A stretch of 64,000 bases of DNA from Gammaproteobacteria bacterium (GTDB lineage Bacteria > Pseudomonadota > Gammaproteobacteria > Xanthomonadales > SZUA-36), in NCBI GenBank assembly GCA_024279945.1, contig JAJRRA010000077.1, positions 26,154 through 90,153 on the forward strand, given 5' to 3'. Below, piece by piece: positions 1 to 8,759 of the stretch. Below the pieces are notes generated by a model that was not told where the DNA came from, searched no databases, and saw only the letters and a list, made by a program, of their open reading frames with translations. Both the position numbers and the translations under genes were made by a program. The first letter of the stretch is position 1, and each line of letters starts with the position of its first letter.

Positions 1-1098
1 TCGGTGCGCATCCCGGTGTTGCCGCCGACCGGTGAGTGCAAACCCTTTCAGGAAGTTATTATTGAGCTGGGTTCCCGCCTCAAGCTACCGGCTTTCGTCA
101 ACGGTGACGGCAGCCGCAAGTTCCGTGACTACCCAGATTTTGTTATCAACTATGAAACCTCTCCCGGTTCCGGCATCGGCTTCCTCGCCGGTTGGCGCGG
201 CAAGGGTGGTGAAAAATTCATGAAGGGCGAGCCCAATCCCAGGCAGTGGGAGATGTACGAGAAAAATAATTGCGTATTCCAGTACGAACTGCCCAAGTCC
301 TACCAGTACATGCGCAACTGGAATCAGGGCTATCTGGAATGGGCCAAACGCCATTCGCTGACGCGCTATGCCGAACCCATCAACATTCACATCTATTCCG
401 AGGTTTTACAAAAATTCCGCCTCGCTGCACAGGGCAAGGGCGATACCCGCCAGCCGCCGGATCACCTGCGTGAACGGGTGGAGACTCACTTTGACCCGCT
501 GCCGTTCTACTCACAACCGCTGGAGGCGCAGCTATCCGATCTGTACAAATACCCGCTCAACGCCGTGACCCAGCGGCCCATGGCGATGTATCACTCCTGG
601 GATTCGCAGAACCCCTGGCTGCGGCAGATTCATACCTGGAATTTCCTCAATGTAAATACCCGGACCGCGACGGAAGCGGGCATCAAGGACGGTGGCTGGA
701 TGTGGGTCGAGTCCATGCACGGCAAGGTGCGCTGCCAGTGCCGCCATTCCGAGGCAGTTGAACCCGGTACGGTATGGACCTGGAACGCCATTGGCAAGGC
801 AGCCGGCGCCTGGGGCCTGGATGGCGATGCCAATGAGGCAAAACAGGGCTTCCTGCTTAACCACCTCATCAGTGAAGAACTGCCGGCGTCCGGGGACGGT
901 GAAACTATTTCCAATTCGGATCCCATTACCGGCCAGGCCGGCTGGTACGATGTGCATGTGCGTATTTATCCGGTGGATGCTGACGAGCCAAGGGTCACTT
1001 CACCACAGTTCGACACACTGCAGCCGGTGCCCGGTCAGAAAGTGGAGAACAATCCCGGCCGCTGGTTACGATATTTCGCCGGCAGGAAAAAGCCGTGA
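1..1098 (+). CDS. soeA: SoeA-like molybdopterin oxidoreductase, C-terminal part (5' truncated by window)
   Basis: The frame is already open at base 1, so only the last 365 residues are seen; the N-terminal Fe-S and molybdenum-site domains lie outside the window. From about residue 215 the segment with NFLNVNTRTA, GGWMWVES and WTWNAIGKAAGAWG has the character of the molybdopterin-dinucleotide-binding C-terminal domain of the DMSO-reductase superfamily. The next two genes are a four-cluster ferredoxin and a DmsC/NrfD-type membrane anchor. This is the gene order of SoeABC, the cytoplasm-facing, quinone-linked sulfite dehydrogenase known from Allochromatium. Substrate is inferred from context; a polysulfide-, thiosulfate- or DMSO-type enzyme of the same superfamily is not excluded. 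The gene is followed by a 172-base gap filled with REP-like palindromes. Confidence 0.75.
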   Translation, partial: SVRIPVLPPTGECKPFQEVIIELGSRLKLPAFVNGDGSRKFRDYPDFVINYETSPGSGIGFLAGWRGKGGEKFMKGEPNPRQWEMYEKNNCVFQYELPKSYQYMRNWNQGYLEWAKRHSLTRYAEPINIHIYSEVLQKFRLAAQGKGDTRQPPDHLRERVETHFDPLPFYSQPLEAQLSDLYKYPLNAVTQRPMAMYHSWDSQNPWLRQIHTWNFLNVNTRTATEAGIKDGGWMWVESMHGKVRCQCRHSEAVEPGTVWTWNAIGKAAGAWGLDGDANEAKQGFLLNHLISEELPASGDGETISNSDPITGQAGWYDVHVRIYPVDADEPRVTSPQFDTLQPVPGQKVENNPGRWLRYFAGRKKP

Positions 1099-1124
1099 AT
1101 AAGCTCATGAGAGCCCGCGTAATT

Positions 1125-1258
1125 GTAAGAGGCCCCTTGGGGCCGACTGGCTATGATCGACACCCCGGAAAAGTCGCCCGCAAGCGGGCTCTTACATTTC
1201 AGTGTGAATGCCGGCAAGCGGACTTTTACGAACAGGTCGCCCGCAAGCAGGCTCTTAC
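1125..1258. repeat. Cluster of four REP-like palindromes between soeA and soeB
   Basis: Four related units lie in this gap: an inverted unit starting GTAAGAGGCCCC at 1125, and direct units ending CTCTTAC or TTTTAC at 1173-1195, 1210-1229 and 1236-1258. The core is CCGCAAGCGG followed by a C/T-rich tail ending in TTAC, with CCCC/GGGG substitution in the first. Each unit can fold as a short hairpin. The same family recurs at 8682-8740 and 24822-24903, always between genes. This matches the general form of REP/BIME elements. No RAYT transposase gene is seen in the window. Confidence 0.8.
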
Positions 1259-1270
1259 GGGACATCTCAT

Positions 1271-2002
1271 ATGACGCAACTTGCTTTGGTTATTGATTTG
1301 AATGTCTGTGTGGGTTGTCATGCCTGTGTCACCAGTTGCAAGGAATGGAATACCTCCGGTACGGCGGGCTTTCTGGCTGACATGAATCCGTTCAGCAAAG
1401 ATCCAACTGGTACATTCTTCAACCGGGTACAGACTTTTGAAGTGGGAAGTTATCCCAATACCGAAACCGTGCACTTCCCCAAGAGCTGCCTGCATTGTGA
1501 AGACCCGCCCTGTGTGCCGGTGTGTCCGACCGGCGCCAGTTACAAGCGCGAATCCGATGGCATTGTGCTGGTGGACAGCGAAAAGTGCATTGGTTGTAAT
1601 TACTGTTCCTGGGCTTGTCCCTATGGTGCGCGCGAACTGGATGAGAAGCAGAAGATCATGAAGAAGTGCACGCTGTGCGTGGACCGCATCTATGATGAAT
1701 CTCTGCCGGAGAACGAACGCAAGCCTGCCTGTGTGCTTGCCTGTCCGACCAGTGCACGCCTGTTTGGTGATGTGAACGACCCCAATTCGGAAGTCTCACT
1801 GGCGATACGCGAGAACGGCGGCTACAAACTGATGCCCGAGTGGGGCACACAGCCGGCAAATCATTATCTGCCGCGCCGCAAGACCCGTATCACCATCCAT
1901 GAGGACGAACTGATTCGCGCGGATAACCCGCTCAAAAAGGAACGTCAGTTACCCATGCCGGATGCGGATGATCCGACACTTGATGAAACAACGAGTTGGT
2001 AA
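1271..2002 (+). CDS. soeB: SoeB-like 4Fe-4S ferredoxin subunit
   Basis: This 243-residue protein carries four cysteine clusters typical of DmsB/NrfC-family electron-transfer subunits: CVGCHACVTSC near residue 14, CLHCEDPPCVPVCP near 75, CIGCNYCSWACP near 108, and CTLCVDR with CVLACP near 135-160. It would wire electrons from the molybdenum subunit to the membrane anchor. The ATG at 1271 is chosen because the family begins right before the first cluster; the open frame extends to 1208, but that extension lies inside the REP cluster. The long C-terminal tail after the last cluster resembles SoeB of purple sulfur bacteria. It lies 21 bases before soeC, so the two are surely cotranscribed. Confidence 0.85.
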   Translation: MTQLALVIDLNVCVGCHACVTSCKEWNTSGTAGFLADMNPFSKDPTGTFFNRVQTFEVGSYPNTETVHFPKSCLHCEDPPCVPVCPTGASYKRESDGIVLVDSEKCIGCNYCSWACPYGARELDEKQKIMKKCTLCVDRIYDESLPENERKPACVLACPTSARLFGDVNDPNSEVSLAIRENGGYKLMPEWGTQPANHYLPRRKTRITIHEDELIRADNPLKKERQLPMPDADDPTLDETTSW

Positions 2003-2023
2003 TAGAGGAACCTTAAAAAAAAT

Positions 2024-3001
2024 ATGCATCCTGCTTTTTCTGTCATTTTTCTCACAACTCTGATCGGTGTCGGTCAGGGCTTGTACCTGGCGCTCAATAC
2101 CGTACAGGTGTATTCAGTCTTCAAAGTGCTGCCGGTTCAGGATTCGGCGCATTTCTACGCGCTGGGGAGCCTGATTGTGCTGCTGTTTCTGGGCGCAGGC
2201 CTGGCGGCTTCATTTTTCCACCTCGGTCGCCCGGAGCGTGCCTGGCGCTCGGCTGCCTGCTGGCGGACTTCCTGGCTGTCACGCGAAATCATCGTCCTGC
2301 CGGCATTTATGGGGTCCGTCGCCGCCTGGGGTATGATTCACTACACCGGCTGGAGTCCGCATCTGTTCACCTTTGGAAACGGGGCCGAAGTGGACCTGTC
2401 GCAGCTTCTCGGTGTTATTGCATCGCTGTTGAGTTTCACGCTTTTTCTGGTCACCGGCATGATCTATGCCTGCATCAAGCAATTGCAGGAATGGGCCACA
2501 CCGCTGACCGTGATCAATTACACCTTATTCGGCCTTGCTTCCGGATTCCTGCTGGCAGCCGCTTTTGCCGCCTGGAAGAGTCCCGGTTTGGTCGAGTTCT
2601 ACGGGGGCTGGGCAATTTTCACTACCCTGGTCGCTTTTCTTACCCGTACGGCCAGCCTGATGCGCAATGCCCGTATCAAGTACAAATCAACCCTGGAATC
2701 AGCCATCGGCATTCGTCATGCCCGTATTGAGCAGAAGGCACAAGGGGCGATGGCCGGCTCCTTCAACACCCGCGAGTATTTTCACGGCGCCACGCAAGGC
2801 AAGTTCAAATTCGTCAAATGGCTTTTCCTGGTGCTGGTATTTCCCGTACCGCTGCTGCTGGCATCCATCGGTATCGGTACGCAATCTACCGCCTTGCTGC
2901 TTGCGGCCTTCCTGATTCAGTACCTTGGACTGATTGCGGAGCGCTGGTTCTTTTTCGCGCAGGCGAATCACCCGCAGAACCTGTATTACCAGACCGTCTG
3001 A
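2024..3001 (+). CDS. soeC: SoeC-like DmsC/NrfD-family membrane anchor
   Basis: The product is 325 residues and very hydrophobic, with about eight predicted membrane spans, for example FLTTLIGVGQGLYLAL at the start and LLLASIGIGTQSTALLLAAF near the end. The motif FHLGRPERAWRS after the second span is characteristic of DmsC-type quinol/quinone-interacting anchors. It should hold the SoeAB module on the cytoplasmic side of the inner membrane and pass electrons from sulfite to quinone. It ends the operon; nothing coding lies between here and iorA at 3270. Confidence 0.82.
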   Translation: MHPAFSVIFLTTLIGVGQGLYLALNTVQVYSVFKVLPVQDSAHFYALGSLIVLLFLGAGLAASFFHLGRPERAWRSAACWRTSWLSREIIVLPAFMGSVAAWGMIHYTGWSPHLFTFGNGAEVDLSQLLGVIASLLSFTLFLVTGMIYACIKQLQEWATPLTVINYTLFGLASGFLLAAAFAAWKSPGLVEFYGGWAIFTTLVAFLTRTASLMRNARIKYKSTLESAIGIRHARIEQKAQGAMAGSFNTREYFHGATQGKFKFVKWLFLVLVFPVPLLLASIGIGTQSTALLLAAFLIQYLGLIAERWFFFAQANHPQNLYYQTV

Positions 3002-3211
3002 TAACTGTTGTTTCACTTTCTGCCGGGGTCAGGTTCCCGAACCCCATCGAACTGGCGGAGCGGGTTCTGTTAACGACATGCTTTGTAAGAATGTGCGGTA
3101 AACCAGACTGATGCCGCTTCGCTTCGCACAGGAAATACCCCCCGTTTGTGGGAGCGATTCAGACAAGCCTCAGGAATTTGCATTTTATCCTTTGTAAAAT
3201 TCATTCGGATG

Positions 3212-3249
3212 TGATACAAAAACACTTGAATAACTCGAAAAACTGTATC
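3212..3249. promoter_or_regulatory. Inverted repeat upstream of iorA (possible operator)
   Basis: TGATAC at 3212-3217 is mirrored by GTATCA at 3244-3249, with a 26-base A/T-rich spacer. The pair sits 20 bases before the iorA start codon, within the 268-base non-coding gap 3002-3269. The gap as a whole holds no convincing gene. The site could be an operator or a leader stem; no regulator can be named from the sequence. Confidence 0.3.
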
Positions 3250-3269
3250 ATTTAGTCGGAGAAGCTCAA

Positions 3270-5120
3270 ATGGCCGAGGCCAGCCAAAAAATTGCACCTT
3301 CCAAAGAAGCTCTGGACCTGAACGTCATTACACAGACGGGAGAGGAAGCCAGGCCCATGACAGGCCATGAAGCCATCGCGCGTGGTGTCTGGGAGGCCGG
3401 CTGTCGTGTTGCCGCCGCCTATCCGGGCACACCGAGTACAGAGATCCTGGAAAACCTGGCGAAGTATCCTATAGAAGATTTACACGCACAGTGGTCGACC
3501 AACGAAAAGGTCGCACTGGATGTAGCCTACGGAGCATCATATGGCGGTGTCCGGGCATTCTGCGCGATGAAGCATGTCGGCCTGAACGTTGCCGCAGATG
3601 CGCTGCTCACGGAGGCGTATATCGGTGTTAACGGTGGTTTGGTGATTGCCGTTTGTGATGACCCGGGCATTCACAGTTCCCAGAACGAACAGGACACGCG
3701 GATGTTCGGCAAGTTGGCCAATGTACCGGTACTGGAACCGTCCGATGCTCAGGAAGCGCTCGAATATACGCGTTGGGCCTATGAACTCAGCGAAAAGTTT
3801 GATACACCAATTATTGTCCGAAGTACCACCCGGATCGCGCATACCCGTAGCCCGGTCGTGGTTGGAAAACGCCAGGAAATTGAAGACAAGGGTTTTGTAG
3901 AGCGTCCGGAGAATATTGCACTGCCCACCACGGCACGCCTTCGCCATCCGGTGGTGATCGAGCGCGAGCATTTGATGGAGGAGTATTTCAGTAAATCCGA
4001 CAAAACCCAGTGGATAGAGGGCAACACCGATGTCGGCATTGTCACCGCCGGCATGTCATACAGCTATGTAAGAGAAGTGCTGCCGGGTGTCAGTATTCTG
4101 AAATTACCGGCGACTTTCCCGTTTCCCAGGGATATTGTGCGCAAATTCTGTGAATCTGTGAAGCGTGTGATCGTGGTAGAGGAACTGGAGCCTGTACTGG
4201 AAACTGCGATAGCGGCGATGGGTTTTACCGTCGAAGGTAAGGAATTTTTTCCCCGCGCAGGCGAGTTGTCGCCCGAGGTAGTGCACGAAGGTTTCGCGCA
4301 GGCAGGGCTGCTCAAACCGCGTAAAACGGTCGACATCGTTGAGTTCGATCAGTTGGTGCGCCCGCCGGTACTGTGTTCCGGTTGTCCGCACACCGGTGGC
4401 TACATGGCATTGCGCGCACTCAATGCCCGCGTGGCAGGCGATATCGGCTGTTACACACTGGCAGCGATGCAACCCCTACAGGCCATGGATACCTGTGTGT
4501 CGATGGGCTCCAGTATCGGTACCGCCGTGGGTCTGGCCAAGGCCGGCAACGAGACCCGGCCCATTGTTGCCACCATTGGCGATTCAACTTTCCTGCACGG
4601 TGGTATCACCGGCCTGATTGATGCCGTTTACAACGATGCGGACATCACGGTTCTGTTACTCAATAACAGCACCACGGCGATGACGGGAGGCCAGGAACAT
4701 CCCGGCACCGGCAAAACCCTGCGTGGCCTTGACACGCACAAGGTGAATTATGCCGACGTGTGTCGCGCCGTGGGAGTGCAATCAGTCAAAGAAGTCGATT
4801 CTTATGACCTCGGCGTGTTGTACCAGGCGATCCGGGAGGCGACCGAGTACAAAGGCGTTTCGGTCGTCATCGCCAACCGGCCCTGTGTGCTGGATCCGGT
4901 CAAGATCAAAGGCCCTGCATTCCAGATTCGAGCCGCAGGGTGCACGGCCTGCCAGTCCTGTATGAACCTGGGTTGCCCCGCGCTTTCCTGGAGTGATGAA
5001 ATGCTTGATGGCCATCACAAGATCAAGATTGATGAAACTTCGTGTATCGGTTGTACCTTGTGTGTTCAGATCTGTCCCAGCGATTGCATCCGGCCTGCTG
5101 CGGAACTGGCATCGGCATGA
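3270..5120 (+). CDS. iorA: Indolepyruvate:ferredoxin oxidoreductase, alpha subunit
   Basis: IorA oxidatively decarboxylates aryl-pyruvates, made by transamination of aromatic amino acids, to aryl-acetyl-CoA with reduction of ferredoxin, using thiamine diphosphate. The 616 residues show the pyruvate-oxidoreductase N-domain (AAAYPGTPSTEILENLAKYP near residue 50), a TPP-binding core (GDSTFLHGGITGL near 437, with NNSTTAMTGGQ after it) and a C-terminal two-cluster ferredoxin region (CTACQSCMNLGCP near 557, CIGCTLCVQICP near 591). The length is normal for the family. The ATG at 3270 is preceded by CGGAGAAG. Its stop overlaps the next start by four bases (ATGA), implying translational coupling with the iorB-type subunit. 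Confidence 0.92.
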   Translation: MAEASQKIAPSKEALDLNVITQTGEEARPMTGHEAIARGVWEAGCRVAAAYPGTPSTEILENLAKYPIEDLHAQWSTNEKVALDVAYGASYGGVRAFCAMKHVGLNVAADALLTEAYIGVNGGLVIAVCDDPGIHSSQNEQDTRMFGKLANVPVLEPSDAQEALEYTRWAYELSEKFDTPIIVRSTTRIAHTRSPVVVGKRQEIEDKGFVERPENIALPTTARLRHPVVIEREHLMEEYFSKSDKTQWIEGNTDVGIVTAGMSYSYVREVLPGVSILKLPATFPFPRDIVRKFCESVKRVIVVEELEPVLETAIAAMGFTVEGKEFFPRAGELSPEVVHEGFAQAGLLKPRKTVDIVEFDQLVRPPVLCSGCPHTGGYMALRALNARVAGDIGCYTLAAMQPLQAMDTCVSMGSSIGTAVGLAKAGNETRPIVATIGDSTFLHGGITGLIDAVYNDADITVLLLNNSTTAMTGGQEHPGTGKTLRGLDTHKVNYADVCRAVGVQSVKEVDSYDLGVLYQAIREATEYKGVSVVIANRPCVLDPVKIKGPAFQIRAAGCTACQSCMNLGCPALSWSDEMLDGHHKIKIDETSCIGCTLCVQICPSDCIRPAAELASA

Positions 5121-6073
5121 GTAGCGCAACAACGGCAAAGCCGAAGAAAACCGTGCAAAAACAGACCGCAGTGAAGGGACCGACCAATGTCCTGATCGTC
5201 GGTGTGGGCGGCCAGGGCGTGATCATGGTTTCCAAGATACTCGCCCGTTTAAGCCAGTTACAGGGCTTGCAGGTCAAGCAGAGCGAAGTGCATGGCATGG
5301 CCAAGCGCGGTGGTTCCGTGTTCAGCCACATCCGCTTCGGTGAAGAAGTGTGGTCACCGACCATTCCGATGGGTGAGGCCGATGTGGTCCTTGGCCTGGA
5401 ATGGGCTGAAGGGTTGCGCTGGTTACGATACTTGAAACCCGGTGTCGGTACCTTTATTTCAGATACCAAGCGAATTGTGCCACCTTTTTCCTGCCGCGAC
5501 AGGCGTCACGATGCCCGTCACGGCTATGCCCACCACACCATTGCTGAAATTGTCGCCCAGGTGCCTAGTGCGTACGCGCCGGATGCGACCGGGATGGCAA
5601 CGGAACTGGGCAATGAGCGGGTTGCCAACACGATATTGCTCGGTTTATTGTCCACCGTGATGGATTTTCCAGTCGAATCCTGGCGTGAAGTGCTGGCGGA
5701 GTTTGTACCGCCAAAGACACTGGATACCAATCTTAAGGCATTCGAAGCAGGCAGAGCCTGGACCAAACAGGACCACAAACCCCTGGTCGATGATGCTGCA
5801 ACTCAGGCTGCACCGGAACCGTTGCTCAAGCGCGAAGTCAAGCTGGAAATCACCGAGTCCTGGTGCAAGAGTTGCGATATCTGCGTGAAGATGTGCCCGG
5901 AGCGCTGCCTTGCCTTGAATGATCATCAGATTGTTGAACTGGTGAAGCCTGAAGCCTGTACAGGCTGCCGGGTTTGTGAGTGGTTGTGTCCCGACTTTGC
6001 AATCGCCGTTCACGTTTCAACTGTTCCCATTAACACCATTTCGGCCGAAGCCGCCGGGGAGGTACAAGCCTGA
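5117..6073 (+). CDS. iorB: IorB subunit fused to a KorD-type ferredoxin domain
   Basis: Residues about 25-215 form the gamma/beta-type domain of 2-oxoacid oxidoreductases, with VLIVGVGGQGVIMVSKI and the IorB-typical SEVHGMAKRGGSV. After a linker, the C-terminal 75 residues carry two [4Fe-4S] motifs, WCKSCDICVKMCP near 249 and CTGCRVCEWLCP near 280, like the small delta (KorD) subunit of 2-oxoglutarate:ferredoxin oxidoreductase. The usual IorB lacks this extension, and no separate korD is seen in the operon, so one polypeptide may serve both enzymes. Start ATG overlaps the iorA stop; stop and korA start share one base, and GGGGAGGTAC lies just before korA. Function of the IorB half is confident; dual use is inference. 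Confidence 0.85.
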   Translation: MSSATTAKPKKTVQKQTAVKGPTNVLIVGVGGQGVIMVSKILARLSQLQGLQVKQSEVHGMAKRGGSVFSHIRFGEEVWSPTIPMGEADVVLGLEWAEGLRWLRYLKPGVGTFISDTKRIVPPFSCRDRRHDARHGYAHHTIAEIVAQVPSAYAPDATGMATELGNERVANTILLGLLSTVMDFPVESWREVLAEFVPPKTLDTNLKAFEAGRAWTKQDHKPLVDDAATQAAPEPLLKREVKLEITESWCKSCDICVKMCPERCLALNDHQIVELVKPEACTGCRVCEWLCPDFAIAVHVSTVPINTISAEAAGEVQA

Positions 6074-7215
6074 TGTCACAAATGCCACAACGCCAGAGCC
6101 TGCAAGGTAACCAGGCCTGTGCACTCGGTGCGATTGCTGCCGGCTGCCGTTTGTTTGCCGGATACCCGATTACTCCTTCATCCGAAGTTGCCGAGCGTAT
6201 GTCGAAAGAGTTGCCACGCGTCGAAGGTGTTTTCGTTCAGATGGAAGATGAGATTGCGTCGATGGCGGCAGTACTGGGCTCCTCGATGGGTGGAGTGAAA
6301 TCGATGACTGCAACCAGCGGTCCGGGCTTTTCGCTTAAGCAGGAACATATAGGCTATGCGGCGCTGGCTGAAGTACCGTGCGTGATCATTAACGTGATGC
6401 GCGGCGGGCCCAGTACCGGCATGCCGACACGCCCGGCTCAGGGAGATGTCATGCAGGCACGCTGGGGAACGCACGGTGATCACCCGATCATTGTTGTCAC
6501 GCCATCGTCTGTGCAGGAAATTTACCAGCTAACCATCAGGGCTTTCAATTTATCGGAAACCTACCGTGTGCCGGTGATCGTACTGTACGACGAGGCCATC
6601 GGACATTTGGTCGATACCGTCGAGTTGCCGGATCCGGATTCCATCGAAATCCAGGACCGGAAGTGGGCCAGCGGCCCGGCCGAAGGCTACCTGCCTTATG
6701 CAGCAGATGAAGACGGCGTTCCACCCATGCCGCGACCGGGTGATGGCTACCGCACCCATACTACCGGTCTGACACACCTTGAGACCGGTTTTCCAACACA
6801 GGTTCCCGCCGATGTAAGCCGCGTAATTGGTCGATTGCTGGATAAAATTGAACGGAATCGTGATGCGATTGAGCAGTATGAACTGACGAATTGTGATGAT
6901 GCGGAAATCCTGGTGGTAGCTTTTGGTATCACCGCGCGTTCCAGTGAACGGGCCGTCAACCTGGCCCGGGAAAGTGGCATCAAGGTTGGTCTGATGCGAC
7001 CGCTAACCCTGTGGCCTTTCCCCGAGCGAAAAATGAAGGAACTGGCAGGGCAGGTGCGTCACGTGCTGGTGCCGGAAATGAATGCGGGGCAACTGATACT
7101 GGAGATTGAGCGATTGTGCCCGGACTCGGTCACCGTGAGTGGGATCAATCGCTTTGACGGTTTGCCCATTGATCCGGGAGAGGTCCTGGACAAAATCAAG
7201 GAAATCAGCAAATGA
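6073..7215 (+). CDS. korA: 2-oxoacid:ferredoxin oxidoreductase, alpha subunit (KorA type)
   Basis: The 380-residue product has the KorA order of domains: an N-domain with RLFAGYPITPSSEVAERM near residue 27 and VFVQMEDEIASMAAVLGSSM near 53, the GGPSTGMPTRPAQGD substrate/CoA-site segment near 115, and a transketolase-C-like domain (ILVVAFGITARSSERAVNLA) after 275. KorAB oxidise 2-oxoglutarate or a related 2-oxoacid to the acyl-CoA with ferredoxin reduction. It overlaps both neighbours by one to four bases, so iorA-iorB-korA-korB form one coupled transcript. The exact 2-oxoacid cannot be read from sequence; 2-oxoglutarate is most likely, a branched-chain or aryl substrate possible. Confidence 0.88.
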   Translation: MSQMPQRQSLQGNQACALGAIAAGCRLFAGYPITPSSEVAERMSKELPRVEGVFVQMEDEIASMAAVLGSSMGGVKSMTATSGPGFSLKQEHIGYAALAEVPCVIINVMRGGPSTGMPTRPAQGDVMQARWGTHGDHPIIVVTPSSVQEIYQLTIRAFNLSETYRVPVIVLYDEAIGHLVDTVELPDPDSIEIQDRKWASGPAEGYLPYAADEDGVPPMPRPGDGYRTHTTGLTHLETGFPTQVPADVSRVIGRLLDKIERNRDAIEQYELTNCDDAEILVVAFGITARSSERAVNLARESGIKVGLMRPLTLWPFPERKMKELAGQVRHVLVPEMNAGQLILEIERLCPDSVTVSGINRFDGLPIDPGEVLDKIKEISK

Positions 7216-8099
7216 GTAAACTTGCCCTGAACCTGAAATCCCTGCAAAAAGCCGGGGAAAAATCAGACCATAAATTTGAAATCCGTGATTATCTGCGACT
7301 GGATTTGTTTCCTCATTTCCTTTGTCCGGGCTGTGGTCATGGTATCGCTTTGCGGGCTTTGCTGTGGGCTATTCACGACCTCGATATTGAGCTGGACCAA
7401 CTGGCAGTGGTCAGTGGTATTGGCTGTTCGGGCCGTTTGAGTGCATATATTGATGCCAACACCTTCCATACGACCCACGGGCGGCCCATTGCATTTGCCA
7501 CGGGTCTGAAGCTGGCGCGGCCGGATCTTCACGTTGTCGTCATTACCGGTGATGGTGACTGTCTGGCGATTGGGGGTAATCACCTCATCCATGCAGCCCG
7601 CCGTAACCTGGACATCACCTGCATCATGCTGAATAACGAGGTTTACGGTATGACCGGCGGCCAGGTTTCTCCCACAACCAGCCTTGACCGGTATACCACC
7701 ACAACGCCGTTGGGTAATCAGGAGCCGGGCTTTGATGCCTGCGCGCTCGCCAAAGGCGCCGGGGCGACTTTCGTCGGGCGTGAGGTGACATTGCAGACAA
7801 CAGCACTCAAAAACCTGATGCAGGAAGGCCTCAGCCATGATGGATTTTCCTTTATCGAAGTAATCTCCGATTGCACGGAAATCTACGGGCGCAAGAATGA
7901 ACTGGGTTCTTCACCGGAAATGGTTTTGAGCCAGAAGCGCAGTATTCTGCCCAAGTTTGACGGCACTGCGGTCGACAAACCCTTCCGGGCAGGTAACTGG
8001 GATACCGGTGTGCTGGTGCGCGAAGATCGGCCCGAGTACTACAAGGCCTATCGTAAACATTGCCACAAGGTGCTGGGCACCGCTGCCGTTAAAAAGTGA
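7212..8099 (+). CDS. korB: 2-oxoacid:ferredoxin oxidoreductase, beta subunit (KorB type)
   Basis: This is the thiamine-diphosphate-binding subunit that pairs with KorA. It is 295 residues long, the normal length. CPGCGHGIALRAL near residue 37 supplies the conserved CxxC, GDGDCLAIGGNHLIHAARRN near 113 binds the pyrophosphate and magnesium, and NNEVYGMTGGQVSPTT follows near 140. The ATG at 7212 overlaps the korA stop (ATGA). The korC gene starts 13 bases downstream. Confidence 0.9.
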   Translation: MSKLALNLKSLQKAGEKSDHKFEIRDYLRLDLFPHFLCPGCGHGIALRALLWAIHDLDIELDQLAVVSGIGCSGRLSAYIDANTFHTTHGRPIAFATGLKLARPDLHVVVITGDGDCLAIGGNHLIHAARRNLDITCIMLNNEVYGMTGGQVSPTTSLDRYTTTTPLGNQEPGFDACALAKGAGATFVGREVTLQTTALKNLMQEGLSHDGFSFIEVISDCTEIYGRKNELGSSPEMVLSQKRSILPKFDGTAVDKPFRAGNWDTGVLVREDRPEYYKAYRKHCHKVLGTAAVKK

Positions 8100-8112
8100 T
8101 GGGTAAGAAACC

Positions 8113-8667
8113 ATGAATAAAAAAGCGACAAAGAAATTCCGTGGGTTTGAGATTCGACTCAGCGGCACCGGCGGCCAGGGTCTGGGCCTGAGTGGAAAAA
8201 TGCTGGCCGCAGCCTTGACCAGCGATGGTTTACATGTCGCACAGTCACAAAGCTACGAGCCTACTTCACGTGGCGGCATGAGTCGCTCCGACCTGGTGGT
8301 CACGGAAGGAATTGCCGATTATCCACTGGCAACCGCGCTGGATTATCTGCTGATCCTGGATCAGCGCGCCATGTCCATATCAGATGGAATGATTAAAAAA
8401 GACGCCATTGTGCTGGTTGATGAGGAACTGGTTCCTGATCCGCCGACCGGGGATTTCAAAGTTCACGCACTGCCCCTGAGCAAGACGGCCATTTCACTCG
8501 GCAACCTGCGCGTCACCAATGTGGTGAGCCTGGGTGCGCTGATTGCCCTGGCGAACATTTGCAGTCTGGCGACGCTGGAAGCGGCGATTGAGCGGATCAC
8601 CCCCAAAAAATATGCACGAATGAACCTCGATGCCGTGCGTGCAGGCTACGAATTGGTCAGCTCATAG
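8113..8667 (+). CDS. korC: 2-oxoacid:acceptor oxidoreductase, gamma subunit (KorC type)
   Basis: A 184-residue gamma-domain protein with the Rossmann-like start EIRLSGTGGQGLGLSGKMLA and SYEPTSRGGMSRSDLVV near residue 50, which marks the KorC/PorG branch rather than IorB. It completes a KorABC enzyme; the ferredoxin (delta) part is missing as a separate gene and is probably provided by the C-terminus of the IorB-type protein four genes upstream. It ends the operon, followed at once by an inverted pair of REP-like elements that could stabilise the 3' end of the message. Confidence 0.87.
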   Translation: MNKKATKKFRGFEIRLSGTGGQGLGLSGKMLAAALTSDGLHVAQSQSYEPTSRGGMSRSDLVVTEGIADYPLATALDYLLILDQRAMSISDGMIKKDAIVLVDEELVPDPPTGDFKVHALPLSKTAISLGNLRVTNVVSLGALIALANICSLATLEAAIERITPKKYARMNLDAVRAGYELVSS

Positions 8668-8681
8668 CATCGACTGCTACT

Positions 8682-8740
8682 GTAAGAGGCCGCTTGCGGC
8701 CGACTGTTGCAGAGCCTTTCGGCCGCAAGCGGCCTCTTAC
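8682..8740. repeat. Inverted pair of REP-like elements downstream of korC
   Basis: GTAAGAGGCCGCTTGCGGCC at 8682-8701 is mirrored by GGCCGCAAGCGGCCTCTTAC at 8721-8740, a perfect 20-base inverted repeat around a 19-base loop. Each arm contains its own small palindrome, as in a BIME. Same family as 1125-1258 and 24822-24903. The large stem could also act as a 3'-end stabiliser or weak terminator. Confidence 0.85.
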
Positions 8741-8759
8741 ATACTATTTGAGGTAGAAC

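Noticed and set aside
3020..3045. GGTTC/GAACC repeat after soeC as a terminator
   Set aside because: The loop would be only two bases and no T-run follows.
7263..7838. A 191-codon open frame on the minus strand inside korB
   Set aside because: It lies wholly antisense to a well-supported gene, has no ribosome site and no recognisable content; it is a shadow of korB codon bias.
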